Source: UBA8337 sp049889915 (lineage in GTDB: Bacteria; Pseudomonadota; Alphaproteobacteria; RS24). From it: a DNA stretch of 16,294 nucleotides. A model generated the notes under the pieces. The model saw only the letters and a list, made by a program, of their open reading frames with translations. It was not told the origin of the DNA and ran no database searches. Positions within the stretch are counted from its first letter, which is position 1; each line of letters starts with the position of its first letter. A program made the position numbers and the translations under genes. The stretch lies in contig JBMHCM010000147.1 of the NCBI GenBank assembly GCA_049889915.1, forward strand, positions 1-16,294. The letters are read 5' to 3'. Positions 6,172 to 13,263 of this stretch are shown one piece after another.

Positions 6172-6654
6172 ATGACTGCTCGCGATGTGACATCCAACGA
6201 CGCCGTGCTTGGACATATAGCAGCCTCCGGCATTCACCATTTGCCGGTGCAGATTTATTATGAGGACACGGATTTCTCCGGCTTTGTCTATCACGCCAAT
6301 TATCTGAAATTTGCCGAGCGCGGGCGTTCATCATTATTGAAGCTGGCCGGCATCACCCACACGCAATTACTCGATTTGCAGCCGCAATTGGCCTTTGTTG
6401 TGTCGCATATGGCGATTGATTTTTTGCGTCCCGGGCGGATTGACGACCGACTTTTGGTGGAAACCGGATTTACCGAAATTCGCGGTGCGCGGTTGAAAGC
6501 CGAGCAGCGCATCAGCCGCGACGGCGAGGTGCTGTGGCAGGCCGATGTGCTGGCCGCCGTGGTTGATTTGCAAGGCCGCCCCAAACGCCTGCCGCGTGAG
6601 ATGGCGGACACGCTGCAAGGCTTTACATGCGCGTCCTATTTGCAGCGAAAATAG
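6172..6654 (+). CDS. ybgC: YbgC-family acyl-CoA thioesterase of the Tol-Pal operon
   Basis: A 160-residue hotdog-fold thioesterase. The family motif is clear: QIYYEDTDFSGFVYHANYLK, with the catalytic Asp34 and the nearby His41, followed by FAERGRSSLL. Homologues hydrolyse short-chain or hydroxy acyl-CoA or interact with acyl carrier protein at the inner membrane face, and the gene commonly heads the tol-pal cluster. The ATG at 6172 lies five bases after AGGGGA, a good ribosome site. It has about 20 more N-terminal residues than compact family members, so a shorter start is conceivable but has no better site. The gap to tolQ is 61 bases. Confidence 0.93.
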   Translation: MTARDVTSNDAVLGHIAASGIHHLPVQIYYEDTDFSGFVYHANYLKFAERGRSSLLKLAGITHTQLLDLQPQLAFVVSHMAIDFLRPGRIDDRLLVETGFTEIRGARLKAEQRISRDGEVLWQADVLAAVVDLQGRPKRLPREMADTLQGFTCASYLQRK

Positions 6655-6715
6655 ACGACAAAGTTTGGTCACAATTGCCCATTAGCAACAGGCCGGTAAG
6701 GTAAAGGCGAGAATT

Positions 6716-7423
6716 ATGGAAACCGTAACAGTAGAACAAGCAGCGCAATTGGCGTCCGCAGATTTTTCACTTTGGGCGCTATTTTTGCGCGCTGATATTG
6801 TTGTGCAAGCCGTTATGTTGGGCCTGTTGCTCGCCTCGGTATGGAGTTGGTCAATCATCATTGAAAAAAGTTTGACCATTCGGCGCATTAAAAAACAGGC
6901 CGATGAGTTTGAGGCGCTGTTCTGGTCGGGCGAAAGCCTGCAAAATATTTATCGGCAGGTGGCCAATAATGAAGCCAGCCCGTCGACCAAGATTTTCAAC
7001 GCCGCCATGCGCGAATTCATTCGCCTCGATGGCGGACGCAAAACCGATCAAGGCCTGTCGCCGGTGCAATTTATCGAGCGCGCCCTGTCAACCGCCGTCG
7101 CCCGCGAAATGGAGCAATTGGAAGCCCGCCTCTTATTCCTCGCAACAGTGGGGGCGGTGGCCCCCTTTGTCGGGCTGTTCGGCACGGTGTGGGGCATTAT
7201 GAACAGCTTTCAGGCGATTGCCATGACGCGCGACACTAATTTGGCAGTTGTGGCACCGGGTATTGCCGAAGCTTTGTTTGCCACCGGGCTGGGCCTGCTG
7301 GCAGCCATTCCGGCGGTTGTGGCTTATAATAAGTTTTCCAGCGATTTGAGTCGCTTCGGCGCCCGCCTCGATTATTTCGCCGATGATTTTTCTGCGCTGA
7401 TTGCGCGCCAGACACGGAGCTAA
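6716..7423 (+). CDS. tolQ: Tol-Pal system inner-membrane proton channel subunit TolQ
   Basis: A 235-residue member of the TolQ/ExbB/MotA family. It has three predicted membrane segments: about 27-49, 139-163 (FLATVGAVAPFVGLFGTVWG) and 182-205 (IAEALFATGLGLLAAIPAVV). A cytoplasmic loop lies between the first two. The AVAPFVGLFGTVWGIMNSF and GIAEALFATGLGL blocks are family hallmarks. With TolR it uses the proton gradient to energise TolA, pulling in the outer membrane during division. It is followed four bases after its stop by tolR. The ATG at 6716 has only a weak upstream ribosome site (AAGGCGAGA). Confidence 0.96.
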   Translation: METVTVEQAAQLASADFSLWALFLRADIVVQAVMLGLLLASVWSWSIIIEKSLTIRRIKKQADEFEALFWSGESLQNIYRQVANNEASPSTKIFNAAMREFIRLDGGRKTDQGLSPVQFIERALSTAVAREMEQLEARLLFLATVGAVAPFVGLFGTVWGIMNSFQAIAMTRDTNLAVVAPGIAEALFATGLGLLAAIPAVVAYNKFSSDLSRFGARLDYFADDFSALIARQTRS

Positions 7424-7427
7424 GCCG

Positions 7428-7862
7428 ATGCAGATGCCGCAAGGTGCCGCGCGCAACGGCAAGCGCCGTCGCTATCAACCAATGGCTGAAATCAATGTCA
7501 CGCCCATGGTCGATGTGATGTTGGTGCTGCTCATCGTGTTTATGGTTGCCGCCCCTTTGTTGACTGTCGGGGTGCCGGTCAATTTGCCGAAAGCCGGCAC
7601 GCAAGCGTTAAGCGGCGATGATGAACCCTTGGCCATTACCGTTTCGGCTGAAGGCAAAATTTTCCTCGCCGAAGAAGAAGTGGCCTTGCAGGCCTTGGTG
7701 CCGCGCCTCAAAGCGATTGTCGGCACGGGCTATGAGCAACGCATTTATGTGCGCGGCGACAAGCAGGTAAATTATGGCCGTGTGGCGGCGGTGGTGGCGC
7801 GCATCAATGATGCCGGTTTCGCCCGTGTCGCTTTGGTGACCGATAAGGCCGAGGGCCGCTAA
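7428..7862 (+). CDS. tolR: Tol-Pal system protein TolR
   Basis: A 144-residue ExbD/TolR protein. A short basic cytoplasmic N-terminus (NGKRRRYQPMAEINVTPMVD) leads into one membrane helix, MVDVMLVLLIVFMVAAPLL (27-45). It carries the conserved proton-path aspartate Asp29. A periplasmic domain follows, with YVRGDKQVNYGRVAAVVARI. Start choice: the ATG at 7428 is eight bases after GGAG (7416-7419); an earlier non-ATG start would overlap tolQ without benefit, and ATG 7434 is an alternative. Its stop overlaps the tolA start (TAATG). Confidence 0.95.
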   Translation: MQMPQGAARNGKRRRYQPMAEINVTPMVDVMLVLLIVFMVAAPLLTVGVPVNLPKAGTQALSGDDEPLAITVSAEGKIFLAEEEVALQALVPRLKAIVGTGYEQRIYVRGDKQVNYGRVAAVVARINDAGFARVALVTDKAEGR

Positions 7863-8659
7863 TGACGGCCTCGCGTGACCTACTGGCTTCTCTCAGCCTG
7901 CATATCGGGCTGGCGGCGCTGGTCACGCTATGGACACCGTTTATGCATCGCACCGATTTAATCGATCGCTCTTTGCCGGTGGAAATCATTACGATTGATG
8001 AGTTTACCCGATTGTTGGAACCAAAGCCGACGCCGCCTGAGGAGCAAACCACAGTGCAAGATATTGCCGTGCCGGAAATGGCGGCGCCGGAAATGACCCA
8101 AGCCCCGCCTGACGCCATGCCGGAATTGGAGGTTAAACCGGAGCCGAAACCGGAGCCGGAAGAAAAACCGAAAACCGAAGCCCCTTTGCGTTTTAAGGTT
8201 GCAGCGCCCAACCCGTTGGCGCGCCCCGAGCGAAAGCCGAAGCCGTTATTGGATATCGGGCAGGTGCAAGCCTTGCTGAATAAAACACCGGACACAAAGG
8301 CCCCGCAGGCTGAGCAAAGCGAAACCGAGAGCCAAGAAAGTGGTGTGCGTTTGACGCTTAGCGAGGTCGATGCGTTTCGGGCGCAAATGCAACGTTGCTG
8401 GTCGCCGCCGGCCGGAGCCCGCGAGGCCGAAAACCTTGTCGTTAATGTGCGCTTGGCGCTGACCCCGGCGGGCACGATTTCAGCCGGGCCGGTTGTCGTC
8501 AATCGCAGCCAATTGGGTGATCCGTTTTTCCGCGCTGCCGCCGAAAGTGTGCTGCGCGCCATTCGCCGTTGCCAACCGTTTAAAATGCCGGTCGAAAAAT
8601 ATCAGGCTTGGCGTAACATTGAATTAACCTTTGATCCGCGTAAAATGCTGGGTGGCTAG
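7862..8659 (+). CDS. tolA: TolA-like cell envelope protein
   Basis: The 265-residue protein has an N-terminal membrane anchor (about 6-28, LLASLSLHIGLAALVTLWTP). A long Pro/Glu/Lys-rich periplasmic stalk (about 52-165, e.g. KPEPKPEPEEKPK) follows. The C-terminal TonB/TolA-type domain contains RCW (Cys179) and RRCQPF (Cys237). These two cysteines are positioned to form the domain's disulfide. TolA spans the periplasm and links TolQR to Pal and TolB. The stalk is short and proline-rich rather than the long Ala/Lys helix of enteric TolA, as is common in Alphaproteobacteria, so identity rests on C-terminal features and position between tolR and tolB. Confidence 0.92.
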   Translation: MTASRDLLASLSLHIGLAALVTLWTPFMHRTDLIDRSLPVEIITIDEFTRLLEPKPTPPEEQTTVQDIAVPEMAAPEMTQAPPDAMPELEVKPEPKPEPEEKPKTEAPLRFKVAAPNPLARPERKPKPLLDIGQVQALLNKTPDTKAPQAEQSETESQESGVRLTLSEVDAFRAQMQRCWSPPAGAREAENLVVNVRLALTPAGTISAGPVVVNRSQLGDPFFRAAAESVLRAIRRCQPFKMPVEKYQAWRNIELTFDPRKMLGG

Positions 8660-8668
8660 GAGGCCTAC

Positions 8669-10000
8669 ATGACTGCACATATTTTTCCCGCCGCATCGGT
8701 TGCCAGATTATTGGCTTTCGCATGTTTTCTGTTTTCATTGTTGGTCCTGCCGATGTCGGCGCAGGCCGCGCTGAAGATTGACATCACGCAAGGCAATGTT
8801 GAGCCACTGCCCATTGCGATTATGGATTTTGTGTCCGATGACAGCGTTGGCGCTGATCTGGCTAAAGTGGTAACGGCTGATTTGGAACGCTCCGGCCTGT
8901 TTCGGCCGATTGACCGCGCCGCTTTTGTCGAGACCGAAATTGGCGTCAATGTGCGGCCGCGCTTTCAGGACTGGCGGGTTATCAATGCGTTGGCACTGGT
9001 GACCGGACGTGCCGTGCAGCAAGATGACGGTCGGCTGCGGGTTGAGTTTCGCCTGTGGGATGTGGTGGCCGAACAGCAAATGACCGGCCTGCAGTTTTTT
9101 ACCACGCCGGAAAATTGGCGCCGCATCAGCCATTTGGTGGCGGACGCAATTTACGAGCGGCTGACCGGCGAGACCGGCTATTTTGATACGCGGATTGTTT
9201 ATGTCTCGGAGTCGGGGCCAAAAAACCAGCGCGTTAAAAAGCTGGCGATTATGGACCAAGACGGTTTTGCGCAAAGCGAACTGACCAGCGGGCGGGCGCT
9301 GGCGCTAACGCCGCGCTTTTCGCCAACCGCGCAAGAAATCACTTATCTGTCCTTCTATCGCAATAAGCCGCGCGTCTATTTGCTGAATATTGAAACCGGC
9401 CAGCAAGAAGTGGTCGGCGATTTTCCCGGCATGACCTTTGCGCCGCGCTTCTCGCCGGATGGGCAAAAAATCATCATGAGCTTGGAGAGCAGCGGCAATT
9501 CCAATATCTACACTATGGATTTGCGCACCCGCGAAACGCGGCGGCTGACCTCCTCATTGGCGATTGATACGGCGCCGTGTTTTTCACCTGATGGCAGCCG
9601 TGTGGTGTTTGAAAGCGACCGCATGGGCACGCAGCAGCTTTATGTCATGGAGGCTGACGGCTCCAATGTGCGGCGCATCTCTTATGGCGAAGGCCGCTAT
9701 GCCACGCCGGTTTGGTCGCCGCGTGGTGATTTGATTGCCTTCACCAAAACGCTGAAAGGGCGTTTTCTCATTGGCGTGATGAAAACCGACGGCACCGGCG
9801 AACGGATTTTGACCGAGGGCTATCATAATGAAGGCCCGGCTTGGTCGCCCAATGGGCGGGTGCTGGCTTTCTTCCGCGAGGGCAAGGGGGCTGACCAAGG
9901 GCCGACTTTGTGGACGGTCGATGTCACCGGTTATAATGAACGGCCGATTCAAACACCCGGTTGGGCATCTGACCCGGCTTGGTCGCCGCTCATCCGGTAA
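8669..10000 (+). CDS. tolB: Tol-Pal system periplasmic beta-propeller TolB
   Basis: A 443-residue secreted protein. The signal peptide ends ...PMSAQA before ALKIDITQGN (cleavage near residue 32). An N-terminal alpha/beta domain follows, including IAIMDFVSD and VTADLERSGLFRPID. The C-terminal propeller shows repeated PD40 blades: TPRFSPTAQEI, APRFSPDGQKI, APCFSPDGSRV, TPVWSPRGDLI, GPAWSPNGRVL and DPAWSPLIR. TolB binds Pal and is controlled by TolA across the envelope. The ribosome site AGGAGG (8658-8663) overlaps the tolA stop codon and lies five bases before the ATG, so translation is probably coupled. Confidence 0.97.
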   Translation: MTAHIFPAASVARLLAFACFLFSLLVLPMSAQAALKIDITQGNVEPLPIAIMDFVSDDSVGADLAKVVTADLERSGLFRPIDRAAFVETEIGVNVRPRFQDWRVINALALVTGRAVQQDDGRLRVEFRLWDVVAEQQMTGLQFFTTPENWRRISHLVADAIYERLTGETGYFDTRIVYVSESGPKNQRVKKLAIMDQDGFAQSELTSGRALALTPRFSPTAQEITYLSFYRNKPRVYLLNIETGQQEVVGDFPGMTFAPRFSPDGQKIIMSLESSGNSNIYTMDLRTRETRRLTSSLAIDTAPCFSPDGSRVVFESDRMGTQQLYVMEADGSNVRRISYGEGRYATPVWSPRGDLIAFTKTLKGRFLIGVMKTDGTGERILTEGYHNEGPAWSPNGRVLAFFREGKGADQGPTLWTVDVTGYNERPIQTPGWASDPAWSPLIR

Positions 10001-10041
10001 TTCGTTAATTATTGTTTAGGGAAACTATTTGTCGCAAAGCA

Positions 10042-10069
10042 TTGCATTTGCGCAATTTTTGGATACATT
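10042..10069 (+). promoter_or_regulatory. Candidate internal promoter for pal
   Basis: TTGCAT (10042-10047) and TACATT (10064-10069) are 16 bases apart in the 120-base gap between tolB and pal. They match the sigma-70 consensus at four of six positions each. A dedicated promoter would fit the larger gap here and the high level of Pal normally needed. The rest of the gap holds only a ribosome site (GAGGAG) before pal. Confidence 0.4.
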
Positions 10070-10120
10070 ACAGACACAGGGGGCAGGTAGGACGCCTGTC
10101 GAAGTCTTGAGGAGCACACA

Positions 10121-10624
10121 ATGGGACAGTCTTCAAAAACCAAAATTATTCTTTCTCTCGCCTTGTCGGGTATGGTTCTGGCCGGTTGCGCCTCGACAAC
10201 AGAGACAGCAAGTTCATCTTCTTCGTCTGCGTCAACAGCTGCGTCACGCGCTGCGTCGTCAACGGCAACCGATAGCAAAGCCTATCTGGTCGAAAATGTC
10301 GGTGACCGCGTATTTTTCGCAACCGACCAAGCAACGCTGGATGGCACGGCCCGCGCAACCCTGCGCAACCAAGCTTCATGGCTGAGCCAAAATCTGGGCG
10401 TGCGCCTGACCATTGAAGGCCATGCCGATGAGCGCGGCACACGCGATTACAACTTGGCACTGGGCGCCCGTCGCGCCAATGCGGTTCGCGATTTCTTGGT
10501 CAGCCAAGGCGTCTCAAGCAGCCGTCTGCAAACCATTTCATACGGTAAAGAGCGTCCGGTCTCTCTGTGTTCAGAAGAGTCATGCTGGTCGAAAAACCGT
10601 CGTTCAGTTGCAACCATTCGCTAG
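10121..10624 (+). CDS. pal: Peptidoglycan-associated outer-membrane lipoprotein Pal
   Basis: A 167-residue lipoprotein. The signal peptide ends in the lipobox LAGC, with lipidated Cys23. A Ser/Ala/Thr-rich linker (about 26-52) follows. An OmpA-like peptidoglycan-binding domain contains FFATDQATLD and TIEGHADERGTRDYNLALGA, with Asp103 and the Arg-Arg of GARRANAV expected to bind diaminopimelate. The C-terminus SKNRRSVATIR is typical. Cys150 and Cys155 sit close together near the end and may form a disulfide. Pal anchors the outer membrane to peptidoglycan and binds TolB. The ATG follows GAGGAG, and a strong terminator lies 22 bases after the stop. Confidence 0.97.
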   Translation: MGQSSKTKIILSLALSGMVLAGCASTTETASSSSSSASTAASRAASSTATDSKAYLVENVGDRVFFATDQATLDGTARATLRNQASWLSQNLGVRLTIEGHADERGTRDYNLALGARRANAVRDFLVSQGVSSSRLQTISYGKERPVSLCSEESCWSKNRRSVATIR

Positions 10625-10645
10625 TCTGCACTGACGTTAAGAGTT

Positions 10646-10671
10646 AAGGGCACCTTCGGGTGCCCTTTTTT
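10646..10671 (+). terminator. Rho-independent terminator after pal
   Basis: AAGGGCACC (10646-10654) pairs with GGTGCCCTT around a TTCG tetraloop (10655-10658). The stem is followed by a run of six T (10666-10671). This is a textbook intrinsic terminator ending the tol-pal transcript before cpoB. Confidence 0.92.
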
Positions 10672-10708
10672 CTGCCTCAATTTTGACGATTTCTGGCACA
10701 ATAAGAAC

Positions 10709-11878
10709 ATGATGAAACATCTGTCGCTGATTTTGCCTGCTTTATTGCTGCCCGTCGCGCTGTTGTGCGGCCCGGCGCAAGCGCAATATATCACCTCACC
10801 GGTGACCGAAGCGGCGCGCAATGCCCCAACCGGACGGTTGACCCCGCCGCCATCTGACGAGGTGTCGGGCGATCGCGTGCAAGCGTTGGAATTGCGCCTG
10901 GCGCGTATGGAGCAATTGCTGGAAGCGCAACGCAATTTGCAGGCGCGGCAGAACCGCAGCGAAGCGATGAAATTGCGTCAGCGGCTCGACCTGCTGGAAA
11001 GTCAATTGGCCTCTATGGCGGCGTCAGGGGGCAATGCTGAAGCGACTGCTCCAAGCAATAAAAGCGCCCCGACGCCTGCGGTCAATGCGCCGGGTGCAAC
11101 GCAACCGGCTGTCGTGCCGACGGCCATTGGTGCAGTAACGGCGCAAACCCGACTGAATGATATGGCCGAGACCTTGCGGCTTTTGCAGGCGCAAACCGAC
11201 CAGCTGATGATCGAAATGCGCGGCCTGACGCAACGGGTCAATCGCGGGCAGGCCGATAGCGAGTTTCGTTTCCAAGCGCTTGAAAGCGGTGTGCGCCGCG
11301 CCAATGCCGGTATTTCTTCCGTTTCCTCTGAGCCGGAAGTCATCGGTTTCGTCAAACGCGCGGCGCCGGTTGAGGGGTTGGAAAGCGCTTCAGCCACCAC
11401 GGCGACAAATGCCGCTGCCACCAAGCTGGTCGGCGAGGGGGATTTGTCGGCATTGGATGATTTCGCTGCCGTTAACCGGCCACAGCTCAGCGACCCGAAA
11501 AAGCTCTATGAGCGTGGCTTGAAGGATTTGCGCGGCGGTGATTATGCCGGTGCGCAGGCTGATTTTGCGCAGGTGCTGCAAAACTTCCCCAATCATGAAT
11601 TGGCCGGGAATGCGCAATATTGGCTCGGCGAGACGTTTTATGTCCGTCGGCAATACAAGCAGGCCGCGCAGGCTTTTTTGGCCGGCTACACCACTTATGA
11701 GGCCAGCGCCAAAGCGCCCGACAGTCTGTTGAAATTGGGCATGACCCTTACCGCGCTGGGTGAAAAGAAAACCGGCTGTGACGCGTTTGCCGAATTGGGG
11801 GCGAAATTTCCCGATGCGCCAAATGCGGTGACCAAGCGGGCCGATATTGAACGCAAGCGAGCCGGTTGCGCTTCGTAA
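10709..11878 (+). CDS. cpoB: Tol-Pal associated periplasmic coordinator CpoB (YbgF)
   Basis: A 389-residue secreted protein. The signal peptide ends GPAQA before QYITSP (cleavage about 25/26). Two coiled-coil regions follow (about 55-103 and 148-190, with ELRLARMEQLLEAQRNLQAR and LRLLQAQTDQLMIEMRGL), separated by an Ala/Pro-rich linker. A C-terminal tetratricopeptide domain (about 265-385) begins LYERGLKDLRGGDYAGAQAD and includes GNAQYWLGETFYVRRQYKQA. In E. coli CpoB coordinates outer-membrane constriction with septal peptidoglycan synthesis through PBP1B and TolA. The gene lies beyond the pal terminator, so it likely has its own promoter. There is no clear ribosome site before the ATG at 10709; ATG 10712 is equally possible. 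Confidence 0.93.
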   Translation: MMKHLSLILPALLLPVALLCGPAQAQYITSPVTEAARNAPTGRLTPPPSDEVSGDRVQALELRLARMEQLLEAQRNLQARQNRSEAMKLRQRLDLLESQLASMAASGGNAEATAPSNKSAPTPAVNAPGATQPAVVPTAIGAVTAQTRLNDMAETLRLLQAQTDQLMIEMRGLTQRVNRGQADSEFRFQALESGVRRANAGISSVSSEPEVIGFVKRAAPVEGLESASATTATNAAATKLVGEGDLSALDDFAAVNRPQLSDPKKLYERGLKDLRGGDYAGAQADFAQVLQNFPNHELAGNAQYWLGETFYVRRQYKQAAQAFLAGYTTYEASAKAPDSLLKLGMTLTALGEKKTGCDAFAELGAKFPDAPNAVTKRADIERKRAGCAS

Positions 11879-11879
11879 C

Positions 11880-13196
11880 ATGCCCGATTTGGACGCCGCG
11901 ACTTTTCTCAACAATTTGAAACAATATAAGGCCGGTGCGCATGTCGCTTTGGCGGTGTCGGGCGGAGCCGACTCGATGGGACTGTTGGCTTTGGCGGCTG
12001 AAGCCCGCCATGTGCCCGATGCGCCGCGTTTTTCCGTGCTTAGTGTCAATCATGGCTTGCGGGCGGCGGCAGCCGATGAGATTGCCGCCGTGGCGCAGGC
12101 CTGCGCGGCGGTCGGTCTGCCGCATGTCGCTCTGGCAGCCGATGGGCCTTTGGCCGACAGCAATCTGCAAGAGCAAGCACGGCGGTTGCGCTATCGGCTC
12201 ATGGCTGCTTGGTGCGCCGCCAATGGGGCAACATCGGTGGTGACGGCGCATCATCGGCAAGACCAAGCTGAAACCGTGCTGATGCGGTTGGCGCGCGGGG
12301 CCGGGGTTAATGGCTTGTCGGGCATGGCGGCGGCGCAAAACCTGCGCACGGCGGCCGGGCCCTTGCGGCTGGTGCGCCCTTTACTGGCCAACGCGCCCGA
12401 ACAATTGCGCGATTGCGCCGAGCAAGCCGGATTTCCAATGGCAGAGGACGCCAGCAATCATGACCGCAAATTCGAGCGGGTGCGTTGGCGGCAGGCCTTG
12501 CCGCATTTGGCGGAGGTCGGCCTAACGGTGGATGCTTTGGCCGGTCTGGCTGATGAGATGCGCCATATTCGTGGGCAAGAAAACCGTGCCCTGCTCGATT
12601 GGATGAAAGGGGCAGCGCACTGGCATGGCTATGGTGTGCTGTGTCTTGATGGTGCGGCCTATCGCGACCTGCACGCGGCGATGCGGCAGCGTTTGGTGAC
12701 GGCGGTAGTCAGCTATTTCGGGCAATTGCCTTATCCGCCGAAAACAGCTGCTTTGCAGTCATTTGCCGCCGCGCCGCAGGCAGACCACTATGGCGGCGCG
12801 ACTTTGGGCGGCACGCAGATGCGCTGGCGGCGCGACAAGGTGCTTTTCGGTCGCGAAACCGCCGCTGCGCCAAAAACCGCGATGGTGACCGGTGCTGTGG
12901 TGTGGGATGGCCGGGTGGCCTTGCAGGCCAAGCCGGGTGTGAAAAATGTGGACGGTCTTAATGTCGCGGCTTTGGGGCGTCGAGGTGTGCAGCAAATGCG
13001 CGATGCCGGAGCCATTTTCGACGAAACGGTGCCCGCCTGTTATCATACTGCTTTGGCTGGTATTTTTGCCGCTGACCGGCTGCTTGGCTGCCCCCAGCTT
13101 GTCTCAACTGATGGGCCGATGACCGATTTTACCGTTGCACCCGTTCAACAAGGAGAGCTGTTTCGCGACATTTTGGGCGGCGGGCAGGACTGGTAA
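11880..13196 (+). CDS. tilS: tRNA(Ile)-lysidine synthetase TilS
   Basis: A 438-residue N-type ATP pyrophosphatase that converts C34 of the CAU-anticodon isoleucine tRNA to lysidine, so it reads AUA instead of AUG. The PP-loop SGGADS is at 27-32 (AVSGGADSMGLLALA). Downstream family blocks include VLSVNHGLR, LQEQARRLRYRLM, TAHHRQDQAETVLMRLARGA and GLSGM. The C-terminal half is poorly conserved, as usual, with an RRDKVLFGRE-like segment and a short C-terminal domain. The ATG at 11880 lies one base after the cpoB stop; a longer start would overlap cpoB. No clear ribosome site is visible, so translation may depend on coupling to cpoB. TilS next to ftsH is a conserved pair in many bacteria. Confidence 0.93.
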   Translation: MPDLDAATFLNNLKQYKAGAHVALAVSGGADSMGLLALAAEARHVPDAPRFSVLSVNHGLRAAAADEIAAVAQACAAVGLPHVALAADGPLADSNLQEQARRLRYRLMAAWCAANGATSVVTAHHRQDQAETVLMRLARGAGVNGLSGMAAAQNLRTAAGPLRLVRPLLANAPEQLRDCAEQAGFPMAEDASNHDRKFERVRWRQALPHLAEVGLTVDALAGLADEMRHIRGQENRALLDWMKGAAHWHGYGVLCLDGAAYRDLHAAMRQRLVTAVVSYFGQLPYPPKTAALQSFAAAPQADHYGGATLGGTQMRWRRDKVLFGRETAAAPKTAMVTGAVVWDGRVALQAKPGVKNVDGLNVAALGRRGVQQMRDAGAIFDETVPACYHTALAGIFAADRLLGCPQLVSTDGPMTDFTVAPVQQGELFRDILGGGQDW

Positions 13197-13219
13197 TGTG
13201 GCCGTGCCGCGCCTATATT
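13191..13219 (+). promoter_or_regulatory. Weak candidate promoter for ftsH
   Basis: A TATATT -10-like hexamer at 13214-13219 lies in the 67-base gap before ftsH. The only sequence at -35 distance is TGGTAA (13191-13196), overlapping the tilS stop. The -10 is good and the -35 poor, so this may be an activator-dependent promoter or chance. Confidence 0.3.
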
Positions 13220-13263
13220 GTGAAGAAGCGTGAAAACCCACGCGTCAAAGAAAAGGTGAAGCC

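Noticed and set aside
10150..10165. Two close cysteines in the Pal C-terminus (protein residues 150 and 155) as a novel feature.
   Set aside because: I believe similar cysteine pairs occur in other alphaproteobacterial Pal proteins, so I note it only in the gene entry.
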